Shown here one piece after another: positions 15,358-23,386 of a stretch of DNA of 64,000 nt (the first letter of the stretch is position 1; the number at the start of each line of letters is the position of its first letter). Position numbers and translations under genes: made by a program. This stretch comes from Streptomyces sp. NBC_01217 (lineage in GTDB: Bacteria; Actinomycetota; Actinomycetes; Streptomycetales; Streptomycetaceae). The DNA is taken from NCBI RefSeq assembly GCF_035994185.1, contig NZ_CP108538.1, forward strand, positions 5,123,501 to 5,187,500, given 5' to 3'. Below the pieces are notes generated by a model. The model did not search any database, was not told the origin of the DNA, and saw nothing but the letters and a program-made list of their open reading frames with translations.

Positions 15358-16611
15358 TCACACCGCGGGACTGCACGCCTCCGAGGGCGCCTTTGACACC
15401 GCTGCGGCGGGCGAACCCGTCACCCGGCGCGACTTGACCCCGCTCTGCAGCCGCAGCGAGAACACCACGGCCACCAGCGCCAGCACCGTCATCGCCGCGC
15501 CTGCCCACGCGGTCGACGCGAAACCGAAGTCCGCGTCGATCACCGTGCCGCCGAGCCGGGGGCCGCCCGTGTTGCCCAGGTTGAACGCGGCCGTCGTCGT
15601 CGCACCGGCCAGGGTCGGAGCGGCGCCCGCCACATTGAACATCCGGGCGTTGAGTGCCGGAGCCGTGTAGAACGCCGACAGGCCCAGCAGGAACGAGAGC
15701 CCGACCGCGGCGGCCTGGTTCGAGGCGAACAGAGCCAGGGCGACCAGGAAGACCGTCGAGGCCGCGATGCCGCTCATCAGCACCCCGAAGAGATGCGCGT
15801 CCGCGACCCGGCCGCCGATCGTCGTACCGACCAGCGCACCGATCCCGAACAGCGCCAGCACCGTCGGCACCCAGCCCGAGTCCAGCCCGGCGACATCCGT
15901 CAGCAGCGGGGCCAGATAGCTGAACGCGCAGAAGACACCGCCCGCCGCGAGCGCGGTGATCACGATCGACAGCCACATCTGTCGGTCCCGGTAGATGCTG
16001 ATCTCCTGCCTGAGCCGCGGCCTCTGCTCCGGCAGCGGAATGCGCGGAATCAGCGTCGACACCCCGACCAGCGCCACGGCCGACGCCGCGCCCACGGCCC
16101 AGAACGCCGACCGCCAGCCGAGGTTCTCACCCAGGAAGGCACCGAGCGGCACGCCCAGCACATTGGCGATCGACAGACCGCCGATCATCACGGCCATCGC
16201 ACGGGCCCGCGCATTCACCGGCACCATCGCGATGGCGACCGCCGCACCCACCGCCCAGAACCCGGCGCAGGCGAAGGCGCTCACGACGCGGGAGACGAAG
16301 AGCACCTCGTACGTCGGAGCCAGCGCGCCTGCGACCTGGCCGAGGCCGAAGACGGAGATCAGGGCGATCAGCGTCGTCCGGCGAGGCAGCCGGAGCGTGG
16401 CCACGGCGAGCAGCGGGGCGCCGATCACCATGCCGATCGCGAAGGCGGATATGAGGAGTCCGGCCCGGGGGATGGACACGTCCATGTCGTCGGCGATGGG
16501 TGGCAGCAGCCCGGAGAGCATGAACTCGCTGGTGCCCAGCGCGAAGACCGAGAGGCCCAGGATGTAGACGGCAAGGGGCATGCGTGAGCGGCGAGCGGCG
16601 GAGTCGGGCAT
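15358..16611 (-). CDS. MFS exporter of the Cmx/CmrA (chloramphenicol efflux-like) group
   Basis: 417 aa from the ATG at 16611. The frame is open 12 nt further with a TTG. It has 12 predicted membrane segments of the DHA1 drug:proton antiporter type. The N-terminal MPLAVYILGLSVFALGTSEF, then MLSGLLPPIADDMDVSIPRAGLL and RLPRRTTL, resemble Cmx/CmrA/CmlR efflux pumps. Drug specificity cannot be read from sequence, and many homologues are housekeeping exporters. It is a single gene, divergent from nothing close, with no local regulator. Confidence 0.85.
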   Translation of the reverse strand: MPDSAARRSRMPLAVYILGLSVFALGTSEFMLSGLLPPIADDMDVSIPRAGLLISAFAIGMVIGAPLLAVATLRLPRRTTLIALISVFGLGQVAGALAPTYEVLFVSRVVSAFACAGFWAVGAAVAIAMVPVNARARAMAVMIGGLSIANVLGVPLGAFLGENLGWRSAFWAVGAASAVALVGVSTLIPRIPLPEQRPRLRQEISIYRDRQMWLSIVITALAAGGVFCAFSYLAPLLTDVAGLDSGWVPTVLALFGIGALVGTTIGGRVADAHLFGVLMSGIAASTVFLVALALFASNQAAAVGLSFLLGLSAFYTAPALNARMFNVAGAAPTLAGATTTAAFNLGNTGGPRLGGTVIDADFGFASTAWAGAAMTVLALVAVVFSLRLQSGVKSRRVTGSPAAAVSKAPSEACSPAV

Positions 16612-16681
16612 GACAGCTGCCAACAGCGATCGAGGCCATTACATTCCCGTACATTTCCGCGGACGCCGCTGCCCTGCGTGT

Positions 16682-17365
16682 TCAGGACGAGAGCAGTTCC
16701 AGCTCGGTCAGCAGGTTCTGCCGCGCCCGCGGTTCCCACTGCTCCACCCCGTACGGCGTACGGAACAGCCTCGGCAGTCCGAGCAGTTGACGCAGGACCG
16801 CCGCCCGCCCCTCCCGGAACGCGTCGTCGGGCACGAAGCCGTACTCCTCACGCACCTGCGCCGCGTAGGCCGCGTACTCCTTCGGGGCCGCCGCGAGGAT
16901 CGCGAGGTCCGCGTCGCACAGCACCTCGCCGTTGGTGTCGTCGTCCGCCGGATCGTGGGTGACGGTGAGCCGGACGAGCCGGGCGACCTCGGCCGTGACC
17001 CCGTCCGGTACGCCGGCCTCCGGCAGGGCGCGCTCGGCGAGGGCGGCGCTGCGTTCCTCGTTCTCGGACCGGTCGGGCCGGTAGACCGCATCGTGGAACC
17101 AGGCGGCGAGACGTACGGCATCCGCGTCGGCGGCGTACCCGGCGAGCGTGTCGATGCGGTCGAGCACGGCGACCAGGTGCGCGGTGGTGTGGTAGCGCCG
17201 CTGCGGCTCGGCCCAGCGCACCAGCAGATTCTCGGCGTACGGCAGGGGATCGGGGTCCGCCGCCCCGCCCCGGGCGCCGAGGAGCGCCTCCTGCCAGCGG
17301 TTGCGGAGGGAGGTGTGGACATTGCCTTCGTGGGCGCTGCTGCTGCCGTGAGAGCTGTCGGTCAT
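16682..17365 (-). CDS. HD-domain metal-dependent phosphohydrolase
   Basis: 227 aa. RRYHTTAHL (H59) and LAAWFHDAVY (H91-D92) are the metal-binding motifs of the HD fold. ERALPEAGVPDG, VTHDPADDDTN and VLCDADLAILAA complete the pattern seen in small predicted HD hydrolases. Substrate unknown, possibly a nucleotide. It is 41 nt upstream of the copA 3' end region on the opposite side of that gene's stop. No operon partner is clear. Confidence 0.85.
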   Translation of the reverse strand: MTDSSHGSSSAHEGNVHTSLRNRWQEALLGARGGAADPDPLPYAENLLVRWAEPQRRYHTTAHLVAVLDRIDTLAGYAADADAVRLAAWFHDAVYRPDRSENEERSAALAERALPEAGVPDGVTAEVARLVRLTVTHDPADDDTNGEVLCDADLAILAAAPKEYAAYAAQVREEYGFVPDDAFREGRAAVLRQLLGLPRLFRTPYGVEQWEPRARQNLLTELELLSS

Positions 17366-17405
17366 GGGACTTGACCCTAGGGTGTCGTGCGCTGCGGTGT
17401 TGCGT

Positions 17406-19685
17406 CTACGCCGTGGCCCTGAAGCCCCGCAGCCGCAGCGAGTTGCCGACCACGAAGACCGACGAGAACGCCATCGCCGCGCCCGCGATCATCGGGTTGA
17501 GCAGTCCGGCCGCGGCGAGCGGCAGAGCGGCGACGTTGTAGGCGAAGGCCCAGAACAGGTTCGTACGGATGGTGCCCAGCGTCCTGCGCGAGAGCCGGAT
17601 GGCGTCCGCCGCGGCTCGCAGGTCCCCGCGTACCAGCGTCAGGTCACCGGCCTCGATCGCGGCGTCCGTGCCCGTGCCCATCGCCAGGCCCAGGTCTGCC
17701 TGGGCGAGGGCGGCCGCGTCGTTGACACCGTCACCGACCATGGCGACCGAACGGCCCTCCGCCTGGAGGCCCTTGACGACATCGACCTTGTCCTCCGGCA
17801 TGACCTCCGCGTACACCTTCTCGATCCCGACCTCGGCCGCGACCGCCTCGGCCACAGCGCGGTTGTCGCCGGTGAGCAGGATCGGGGTCAGGCCGAGGGC
17901 CCGCAGCCGCTCGACGGCCTCGGCGCTGGTGTCCTTCACCGCGTCGGCGACTTCGAGGACCGCCCGCGCCTCGCCGTCCCAGGCGACCGCGACGGCCGTC
18001 CGTCCGGCGGCCTCCGCCACGGTCTTGCGCCGGGCCAGTTCCACCGGCAGGTGGATCTCCCACTCGGCGAGCAACTGCTCACGGCCGACGAGGACGGCGT
18101 GGCCCTCGACGACGCCCTGGACTCCGAGGCCCGCGATGTTGGCGAAGTCCTCGGGAGTGGGGAGGGGGCCGCCGGTGCGCGCGGTCGCTCCGGCGGCGAC
18201 GGCCTGGGCGATGGGGTGCTCGGAGGAGTGCTCCAGGGCGCCCGCCAGCCGCAGCACATCGCCCTCGTCCGTACCGTCCGCAGTGTGCACGTCGAGGAGG
18301 GTCATCCGGCCGGTGGTGACCGTGCCGGTCTTGTCGAGGACGATCGTGTCGACGCGGCGGGTGGTCTCCAAGACCTCCGGGCCCTTGATCAGGATGCCGA
18401 GCTGGGCGCCGCGCCCCGTACCGACCATGAGGGCGGTGGGGGTGGCCAGGCCCAGGGCGCAGGGGCAGGCGATGATCAGTACGGCGACGGCGGCGGTGAA
18501 CGCGGCGGTCAGACCCGCGCCGTTGCCGAGCCAGAAGCCGAGCGTGCCGAGCGCGAGGGCGATGACGACGGGTACGAAGACGGCGGAGATCCGGTCGGCG
18601 AGGCGCTGGGCGGCCGCCTTGCCGTTCTGGGCGTCCTCGACGAGCCGGGCCATCCGGGCGAGCTGGGTGTCGGCGCCGATCCGGGTGGCCTCGACGACGA
18701 GCCGGCCGCCCGCGTTGAGGGTGGCCCCGGTGACGGAGTCGCCGACGCCGACCTCGACGGGTACGGACTCGCCGGTGAGCATCGACGCGTCGACGGCCGA
18801 GGCGCCCTCGACGACCGTGCCGTCGGTGGCGATCTTCTCGCCGGGGCGGACCAGGAACCGGTCCCCGACCTGGAGGCCGGCGGTCGGCACGGTGACCTCG
18901 CGGCCGCCGCGCAGCACGGTCACCTCCTTGGCCCCGAGCTCCAGGAGCGCCTTGAGGGCCGCGCCCGCCTTCCGCTTGGAGCGGGCCTCGAAGTAGCGCC
19001 CGGCCAGGATGAAGGCGGTGACTCCGGCGGCGGCCTCCAGATAGATGTTCCCGGCTCCGTCGCTGCGGCCGATGGTCAGCTCGAACGGGTGGGTCATGCC
19101 GACCATGCCCGCCGTGCCGAAGAACAGCGCCCACACCGACCACAGGAACGCGGCCGAGGTGCCGACCGAGATCAGCGTGTCCATCGTCGCCGCGCCGTGC
19201 CTGGCGTTGGTCCAGGCGGCGCGGTGGAAGGGCCAGGCGGCGTACGTGACGACGGGGGCCGTCAGGGTCAGTGAGAGCCACTGCCAGTAGTCGAACTGAA
19301 GGGCAGGCACCATCGACATGGCGATCACCGGCACGGCGAGCACGACGGCGGTGAGCAGCCGCTGGCGTAGGGGCCGCAGCTCATCGGCATCCGCGGCCGT
19401 CTCGTGCGCCTCCTGCCCGGTACGCACCGGGGGAGCGGGCTCGTGCGCGGTGTAGCCGGTCTTCTCGACGGTGGCGATCAGGTCCTGTACGGAGATGTCC
19501 TCGCCCCGGTAGCTGACCTTGGCCTTCTCGGTGGCGTAATTGACGGTGGCCTCGACGCCGTCCATCCGGTTGAGCTTCTTCTCGATGCGGGCCGCGCAGG
19601 AGGCGCAGGTCATGCCGCCGATCGCTAGCTCGACCTCGGCGGTGGTGCCGGTGGCTGTGCCGGTTGGGGCGGTGTGCGTGGACAC
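17406..19685 (-). CDS. copA: Copper-exporting P1B-type ATPase
   Basis: The GTG at 19685 is chosen because GGGAGG lies five bases upstream. 759 aa. An N-terminal heavy-metal-associated domain has GMTCASC (C27, C30). Membrane segments follow, with the actuator TGES, the ion-site CPC in [19 protein letters not shown], the phosphorylation loop DKTGTVTTG and the hinge [17 protein letters not shown] plus the single CxxC domain indicates Cu+ transport out of the cytoplasm. A CsoR-type operator sits 26 nt upstream of the start, and cutC is divergent, so the region is a copper-handling locus. Confidence 0.95.
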   Translation of the reverse strand: MSTHTAPTGTATGTTAEVELAIGGMTCASCAARIEKKLNRMDGVEATVNYATEKAKVSYRGEDISVQDLIATVEKTGYTAHEPAPPVRTGQEAHETAADADELRPLRQRLLTAVVLAVPVIAMSMVPALQFDYWQWLSLTLTAPVVTYAAWPFHRAAWTNARHGAATMDTLISVGTSAAFLWSVWALFFGTAGMVGMTHPFELTIGRSDGAGNIYLEAAAGVTAFILAGRYFEARSKRKAGAALKALLELGAKEVTVLRGGREVTVPTAGLQVGDRFLVRPGEKIATDGTVVEGASAVDASMLTGESVPVEVGVGDSVTGATLNAGGRLVVEATRIGADTQLARMARLVEDAQNGKAAAQRLADRISAVFVPVVIALALGTLGFWLGNGAGLTAAFTAAVAVLIIACPCALGLATPTALMVGTGRGAQLGILIKGPEVLETTRRVDTIVLDKTGTVTTGRMTLLDVHTADGTDEGDVLRLAGALEHSSEHPIAQAVAAGATARTGGPLPTPEDFANIAGLGVQGVVEGHAVLVGREQLLAEWEIHLPVELARRKTVAEAAGRTAVAVAWDGEARAVLEVADAVKDTSAEAVERLRALGLTPILLTGDNRAVAEAVAAEVGIEKVYAEVMPEDKVDVVKGLQAEGRSVAMVGDGVNDAAALAQADLGLAMGTGTDAAIEAGDLTLVRGDLRAAADAIRLSRRTLGTIRTNLFWAFAYNVAALPLAAAGLLNPMIAGAAMAFSSVFVVGNSLRLRGFRATA

Positions 19686-19710
19686 GGTGTCCTCCCTGGC
19701 GGAGACGGCC

Positions 19711-19727
19711 ATACCCCTAGGGGGTAT
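19711..19727. promoter_or_regulatory. CsoR-type copper operator
   Basis: ATACCCCTAGGGGGTAT is a near-perfect dyad matching the TACCC/GGGTA pattern bound by CsoR repressors. A second partial site, GGTATACC, lies at 19742-19749. It is placed to control copA and possibly the divergent cutC. No csoR gene is in this window. Confidence 0.75.
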
Positions 19728-19889
19728 GTATTCCTGATTCAGGTATACCCCCCGCCCCTATTAAACGCAAGGGTGATCCACCGCTGTACCCGGGGTGCGC
19801 GCGCCTGATCGCCTGATATGCGTCTGACCTCACGTATCTTCACGTCGCATTGAGGCTGCGCCCCTGGCCGACCGCCCCGTAGGCTGGTC

Positions 19890-19905
19890 ATTGGACTAGA
19901 CCTAT
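19890..19905 (+). promoter_or_regulatory. DasR-like (dre) site upstream of cutC
   Basis: ATTGGACTAGACCTAT agrees with the 16-bp DasR consensus (A-C-T-G-G-T-CTAG-A-C-C-A-C-T) at 12 of 16 positions by eye. It lies 44 nt before the cutC start. Functional status unknown. Confidence 0.35.
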
Positions 19906-19948
19906 CGGCCCATCGATCTATTGCCGCTTCCTGGAGGATTGGGATCCC

Positions 19949-20638
19949 ATGAGCAACCGTGCAGTCCTGGAGGTGATCGCTCTCGACGCGGAGGACGCGG
20001 TCGCGGCCCAGGCGGGTGGTGCAGACCGGCTGGAGCTGGTCACCGACATGGCGGCGGACGGCCTGACCCCGTCCTGTGCGACCTTCGCGGCGATCCGGGC
20101 GGCGGTGGACATTCCGCTGCGCGTGATGCTCAGACTGGCGGACGGCTTCGCGGCCGGGGACATCGAGGTGCTCGTGGCCAGGGCGCACGAGCTGCGGGCT
20201 GCGGGCGCCGAGGAATTCGTCCTGGGCTTCCTCGATGCCGAGGGCCACCCGGACCTGGTCGCGGTCGAACGGCTCGTCGCCGAGCTGGACGGCTGCCGCT
20301 GGACCTTCCACCGTGCGATCGACCGCGCCGCCGACCGGGACACCCTGCGCAAGCAGCTCGCGGACATGCCGGGCCTGGACACGTACCTCACCGCGGGTTC
20401 GCCCAAGGGCGTCGACGACGGCATCCCGACGCTGCTCGTCGAGGCGGCGCGCAGGGGCGAGCCCGGGTACGAGCCGCAGATTCTGGTGGGCGGCGGGCTC
20501 CGCCTGGAGCACCTGCCGGAGCTGCTGTCCGCCGGCATCGACGCCGTACACATCGGCGGCGCGGCCCGCCCGGCGGGCTGGTCGGGCCCGGTGGACGCGG
20601 CGGCGGTACGGGAGTGGCGGGCGGTTCTCGACGCGTAG
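19949..20638 (+). CDS. cutC: CutC family protein (copper homeostasis)
   Basis: 229 aa TIM-barrel protein of the usual length, with GGAGGA upstream of the ATG. Family blocks are VLEVIALDAEDAVAAQAGGADRLELV, LTPSCATFAAI, RVMLRL, EEFVLGFLDAEG, TFHRAIDRAADR, YLTAGSPKGVDDGI and ILVGGGLRLEHLPEL. CutC was named for copper tolerance in E. coli, though its biochemical role is disputed. The divergent placement from copA across a CsoR-type site supports a copper link here. Confidence 0.92.
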   Translation: MSNRAVLEVIALDAEDAVAAQAGGADRLELVTDMAADGLTPSCATFAAIRAAVDIPLRVMLRLADGFAAGDIEVLVARAHELRAAGAEEFVLGFLDAEGHPDLVAVERLVAELDGCRWTFHRAIDRAADRDTLRKQLADMPGLDTYLTAGSPKGVDDGIPTLLVEAARRGEPGYEPQILVGGGLRLEHLPELLSAGIDAVHIGGAARPAGWSGPVDAAAVREWRAVLDA

Positions 20639-20694
20639 CGGGGCGGGGGTGGGTGGCCCAGGGCCGAGGGTTCGGGGCCACCCGGCACGGTTGC

Positions 20695-20719
20695 GTCCTC
20701 AATCGCCGGACGGGCTGGA
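20695..20719 (+). repeat. Streptomyces-type interspersed repeat, copy 1
   Basis: GTCCTCAATCGCCGGACGGGCTGGA. Related copies occur at 42599-42619 and 48465-48526. On the minus strand it supplies the last codons and the stop of the SDR remnant. Confidence 0.7.
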
Positions 20720-20959
20720 AGTGGTGCCGGGCGGGGATGAAATGTGGCAGGCGTCGTACCCGGACAGCTCGGCCTCCACACCGCCCCCGGTCATCAGCTC
20801 TTCCAGGTCCGGGTGGACGATCTCCCGCAGTCTCGGATGCTTGGCGCCGGTCGGTGCGCGCCCGACCACCAGGACCTCGCTCACCTCCTCGTCCCGCAGG
20901 CACTCGCGCAGCACGCCCTGGCCGACCATGCCGGTCGCTCCGAAAACCATGGCCTTCAT
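20699..20959 (-). pseudogene. Truncated NAD-binding (SDR/epimerase) gene remnant
   Basis: 86 codons from the ATG at 20959. MKAMVFGATGMVGQGVLRECL is an intact Rossmann GxxGxxG start, and VLVVGRAPTGAKHPRLREIVH and LSGYDACHI follow the pattern of roughly 220-aa NAD(P)H-binding proteins. Homology stops after YDAC. The remaining residues (SSPPGTTSSPSGD) come partly from the interspersed repeat at 20695-20719. Most of the catalytic and C-terminal part is missing, so it is probably not functional. Confidence 0.7.
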
Positions 20960-21005
20960 CTGTACGCCTCTCGCTGGGGTGGTCGTCCGTCTGTCCGTGT
21001 CCGTC

Positions 21006-21938
21006 TTACGGGTAGATGACGCCGGTCAGTTCCTCGGAGACGGTCCAGAGCCGCCGCTGCACGTCCCTGTCGTGCGATTTCGCGTTGGACTTCACGACCT
21101 TCGGGTAGCCGCGCATTTCGGTGATGCCGTCGGGGCCGTAGAACTGTCCGCCTGTCACCTGCGGATCCGTCGCGGCGCGCAGGGACGGCAGGGCGCCGCG
21201 CTCGGCGTCCTGGGCGAAGAGGGGGACGACGGCCTTCTCGACGAGCACCCGCACGGCCGTATTCGAGTTCCGCGCCAGCTCGGTCGCCGCGCCACCGGGG
21301 TGGGCCGCGACCGAGACGGTCGTGCCCCTGTCGGCGATCCGACGCTGCAGTTCGTAGGTGAACAGCAGGTTCGCCAGCTTGGACTGCCCGTACGCGCCGG
21401 TCCGGCTGTAGCTGCGCTCGGACTGCAGGTCGTCGAAGCGGATCGACGAACCGAGACGGTGGGCGCCGCTGCTGACCGTGACGATGCGCGAGCCGGGGAC
21501 CCGCAGGATGTGGTCGAGCAGCAGGCCGGTGAGGGCGAAGTGGCCGAGGTGGTTCGTACCGAACTGCAGCTCGAACCCGTCCGCGGTCGTGGACTTCGGG
21601 GTCCACATCACACCCGCGTTGTTGATCAGCAGGTCGATGCGTTCGTGGCGGGCGCGCAGTTCACCGGCCGCGGTGCGGACGGAGTCGAGCGAGCTCAGGT
21701 CCAGCGGCTGCACCGTGACGGCGGCGCCCGGAGTCCTGGCGGTGATCCGGGCGGCGGCCTCCTTGCCCTTGTCCTGATTGCGGACGGCGAGCACGACGTG
21801 TGCGCCGTGCTCGGCCAGTGCGGTGGCGGTCCGGAAGCCGAGGCCGGTGTTGGCGCCCGTGATGACGGCGGTGCGTCCGGTCTGGTCGGGGATGTCGGTA
21901 GTGGTCCACCGGGTCTTGTTCGCGCTGGCCCTGTTCAT
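21006..21938 (-). CDS. Short-chain dehydrogenase/reductase (retinol dehydrogenase-like)
   Basis: 310 aa from the ATG at 21938. Cofactor loop TAVITGANTGLGFRTA (GxxxGxG), NNAGV, the catalytic Ser in IVTVSSGAH and the YGQSKLANLL catalytic Tyr/Lys pair are all present. The length and pattern fit the RDH/WWOX-like SDR group. Substrate unknown. It is divergent from a TetR gene across a 99-bp gap filled by 18-bp tandem repeats, so the TetR protein is its probable regulator. Confidence 0.9.
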   Translation of the reverse strand: MNRASANKTRWTTTDIPDQTGRTAVITGANTGLGFRTATALAEHGAHVVLAVRNQDKGKEAAARITARTPGAAVTVQPLDLSSLDSVRTAAGELRARHERIDLLINNAGVMWTPKSTTADGFELQFGTNHLGHFALTGLLLDHILRVPGSRIVTVSSGAHRLGSSIRFDDLQSERSYSRTGAYGQSKLANLLFTYELQRRIADRGTTVSVAAHPGGAATELARNSNTAVRVLVEKAVVPLFAQDAERGALPSLRAATDPQVTGGQFYGPDGITEMRGYPKVVKSNAKSHDRDVQRRLWTVSEELTGVIYP

Positions 21939-21958
21939 GAGGCGAATGTAGACGCCGA

Positions 21959-22022
21959 CAACAATGCTGTCAATGCCAACAATGCTGCCAGTGACAACAA
22001 TGATGCCATCGTCAACATCGCC
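21959..22022. repeat. 18-bp tandem repeats in divergent promoter
   Basis: CAACAATG-C/A-TG begins at 21959, 21977 and 21995, and a decayed CAACATCG begins at 22013, giving an exact 18-bp period. It lies between the SDR and TetR starts and is probably an array of regulator sites. Confidence 0.75.
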
Positions 22023-22037
22023 TTGTAGGGTGGTGCC

Positions 22038-22610
22038 ATGGCGTATCACCACGGAAACCTGCGGGCCGAGCTGCTGGCCCGCGCCGAAACCGTCCTGGCC
22101 GAAGGCGGCGTCGAGGCGCTCTCGCTGCGCTCGCTGGCGCGGGACCTCGGGGTCTCGCACGCGGCGCCCGCCCGGCATTTCCCCGACCGTCAGGCGCTGC
22201 TCGACGCTCTCGCGGTCGAAGGGTTCGGGCGGCTCGGTGCCGAGGTGGCGAAGGCCGCGTCGAGCGGCGAGTCGTTCGAGGACCGGCTGACGGAGGCGGC
22301 CCTCGTCTACGTCCGGTTCGCCACGCAGCACTCGGTGCTGCTGGATGTGATGTACGCGCGCAAGCACCGCGAGCCGACGGCCGAGCTGCGCGCGGCCTCG
22401 GACGCGTGCGCGGCGATCCTGCTCGGCCTCTTCACGGGGCGTGAGGCGGCGGTCGACGACCCGGAGCGGTTCAGCGTGATCCTCCTCGCCACTCTGCACG
22501 GCATCGCCGCGCTCGCCGCGAGCCGCTCGCTGCCGCCCGCGCACGACCCCGACGACCTCGTCGTCGACACGGTCCGACGCCTCCTGCGCGGCTCCCGCGG
22601 CGGGGCGTGA
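22038..22610 (+). CDS. TetR-family transcriptional regulator
   Basis: 190 aa. The HTH lies at residues about 5-55 (HHGNLRAELLARAETVLAEGG, LSLRSLARDLGVSHAAPARHFPDRQALLDAL). The C-terminal half (FATQHSVLLDVMYARKH, LLGLFTGREAA, IAALAASRSLPP) is a TetR_C ligand domain related to those next to SDR genes. AGGG precedes the ATG. It most likely represses itself and the divergent SDR through the 18-bp repeats. Ligand unknown. Confidence 0.9.
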   Translation: MAYHHGNLRAELLARAETVLAEGGVEALSLRSLARDLGVSHAAPARHFPDRQALLDALAVEGFGRLGAEVAKAASSGESFEDRLTEAALVYVRFATQHSVLLDVMYARKHREPTAELRAASDACAAILLGLFTGREAAVDDPERFSVILLATLHGIAALAASRSLPPAHDPDDLVVDTVRRLLRGSRGGA

Positions 22611-22805
22611 TCCCTGCGGGGGACGGGCTCGTACCCAAGGGTGGTACTTCGCTGAGCGGGGGCTGGCGAACGCTGGCGAAGCACACAACGCGCCATGGCG
22701 CGCGATAGGTTCTGGGGAGTTCAGCTCTGTCTTGCCCAGACGCCCGCTCAGCGCGAGCGCGGCTCCCGAGGTATCGGGATCTCACAGAGATGGAGCTCTG
22801 AACAG

Positions 22806-22934
22806 ATGGTACGACCGAGGAATTCAGGGAAACGCCGACAGCGCAGGCAGTCACGGGACTGGATGCAGTTGGTGTTGGCAATTCTCGCTGCGGTCACCGC
22901 CATCGCGGGCTGTGCGGACCGGTTCATGCGCTGA
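22806..22934 (+). CDS. Possible small membrane protein
   Basis: 42 codons from the ATG at 22806, with GGAG about 11 bases upstream. A strongly basic N-terminal half (RNSGKRRQRRQSRDW) is followed by a hydrophobic stretch (LVLAILAAVTAIAG). This topology is plausible for a small inner-membrane protein. No homologue is recalled with confidence. The frame is open further upstream, so the start is uncertain. Confidence 0.35.
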   Translation: MVRPRNSGKRRQRRQSRDWMQLVLAILAAVTAIAGCADRFMR

Positions 22935-23386
22935 ACCGGGTGCCGTGCCGTGGTTGTTCCGGACGATGGATCGGGCGAAGTGAGCCCGACCGCTGAGTAG
23001 TCGGCCGGGCCCACCGGTCCCGCGCGCGAGGGGCCTGGCTCCGGATGCAGCCGGAGCCGGGCTTTCGTGCTTCCGCGCGGGAGTTTCTGTGCTTCGCAGC
23101 AGTTGGTGACACTGTACCGAGGGCCTGTCCGGGCGGACGCTGTGCGGCGTCAGGATTACGGTCCACAGCATGGCGCCGGGGCGTCGCGTCACCTGGCGAC
23201 AGGTGGCGAATTTTCCTGCGCCGGTCACATCACCGCAGGTCCGGGACGTGGGCCGCTGGCGCAGAAGTCTGGCGGGGGGTGGCGAATCCTGGCGCGTCCG
23301 TCGAGAGGACCGGAAGACGGCTACGGGGGCTCCGCCGACCGGTCTTCGTACCGCCCGCGCATCGTCCTCGGGGCCGCCCCGCCTCT
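22935..23386. other. Non-coding gap with one hairpin
   Basis: No gene is supported. It contains a terminator-like hairpin (23037-23058) and a short CACCTG/CAGGTG dyad (23190-23205). The remainder shows no recognisable signal and ends at the stop of the helR-like gene. Confidence 0.4.
23037..23065 (+). terminator. Probable terminator
   Basis: GGCTCCGG-ATGCAG-CCGGAGCC followed by GGGCTTT. It would terminate + strand transcripts from the TetR or small-ORF side. Confidence 0.6.

Noticed and set aside
17364..19274. 636-codon + strand frame
   Set aside because: Antisense shadow of copA, which has complete P-type ATPase motifs.
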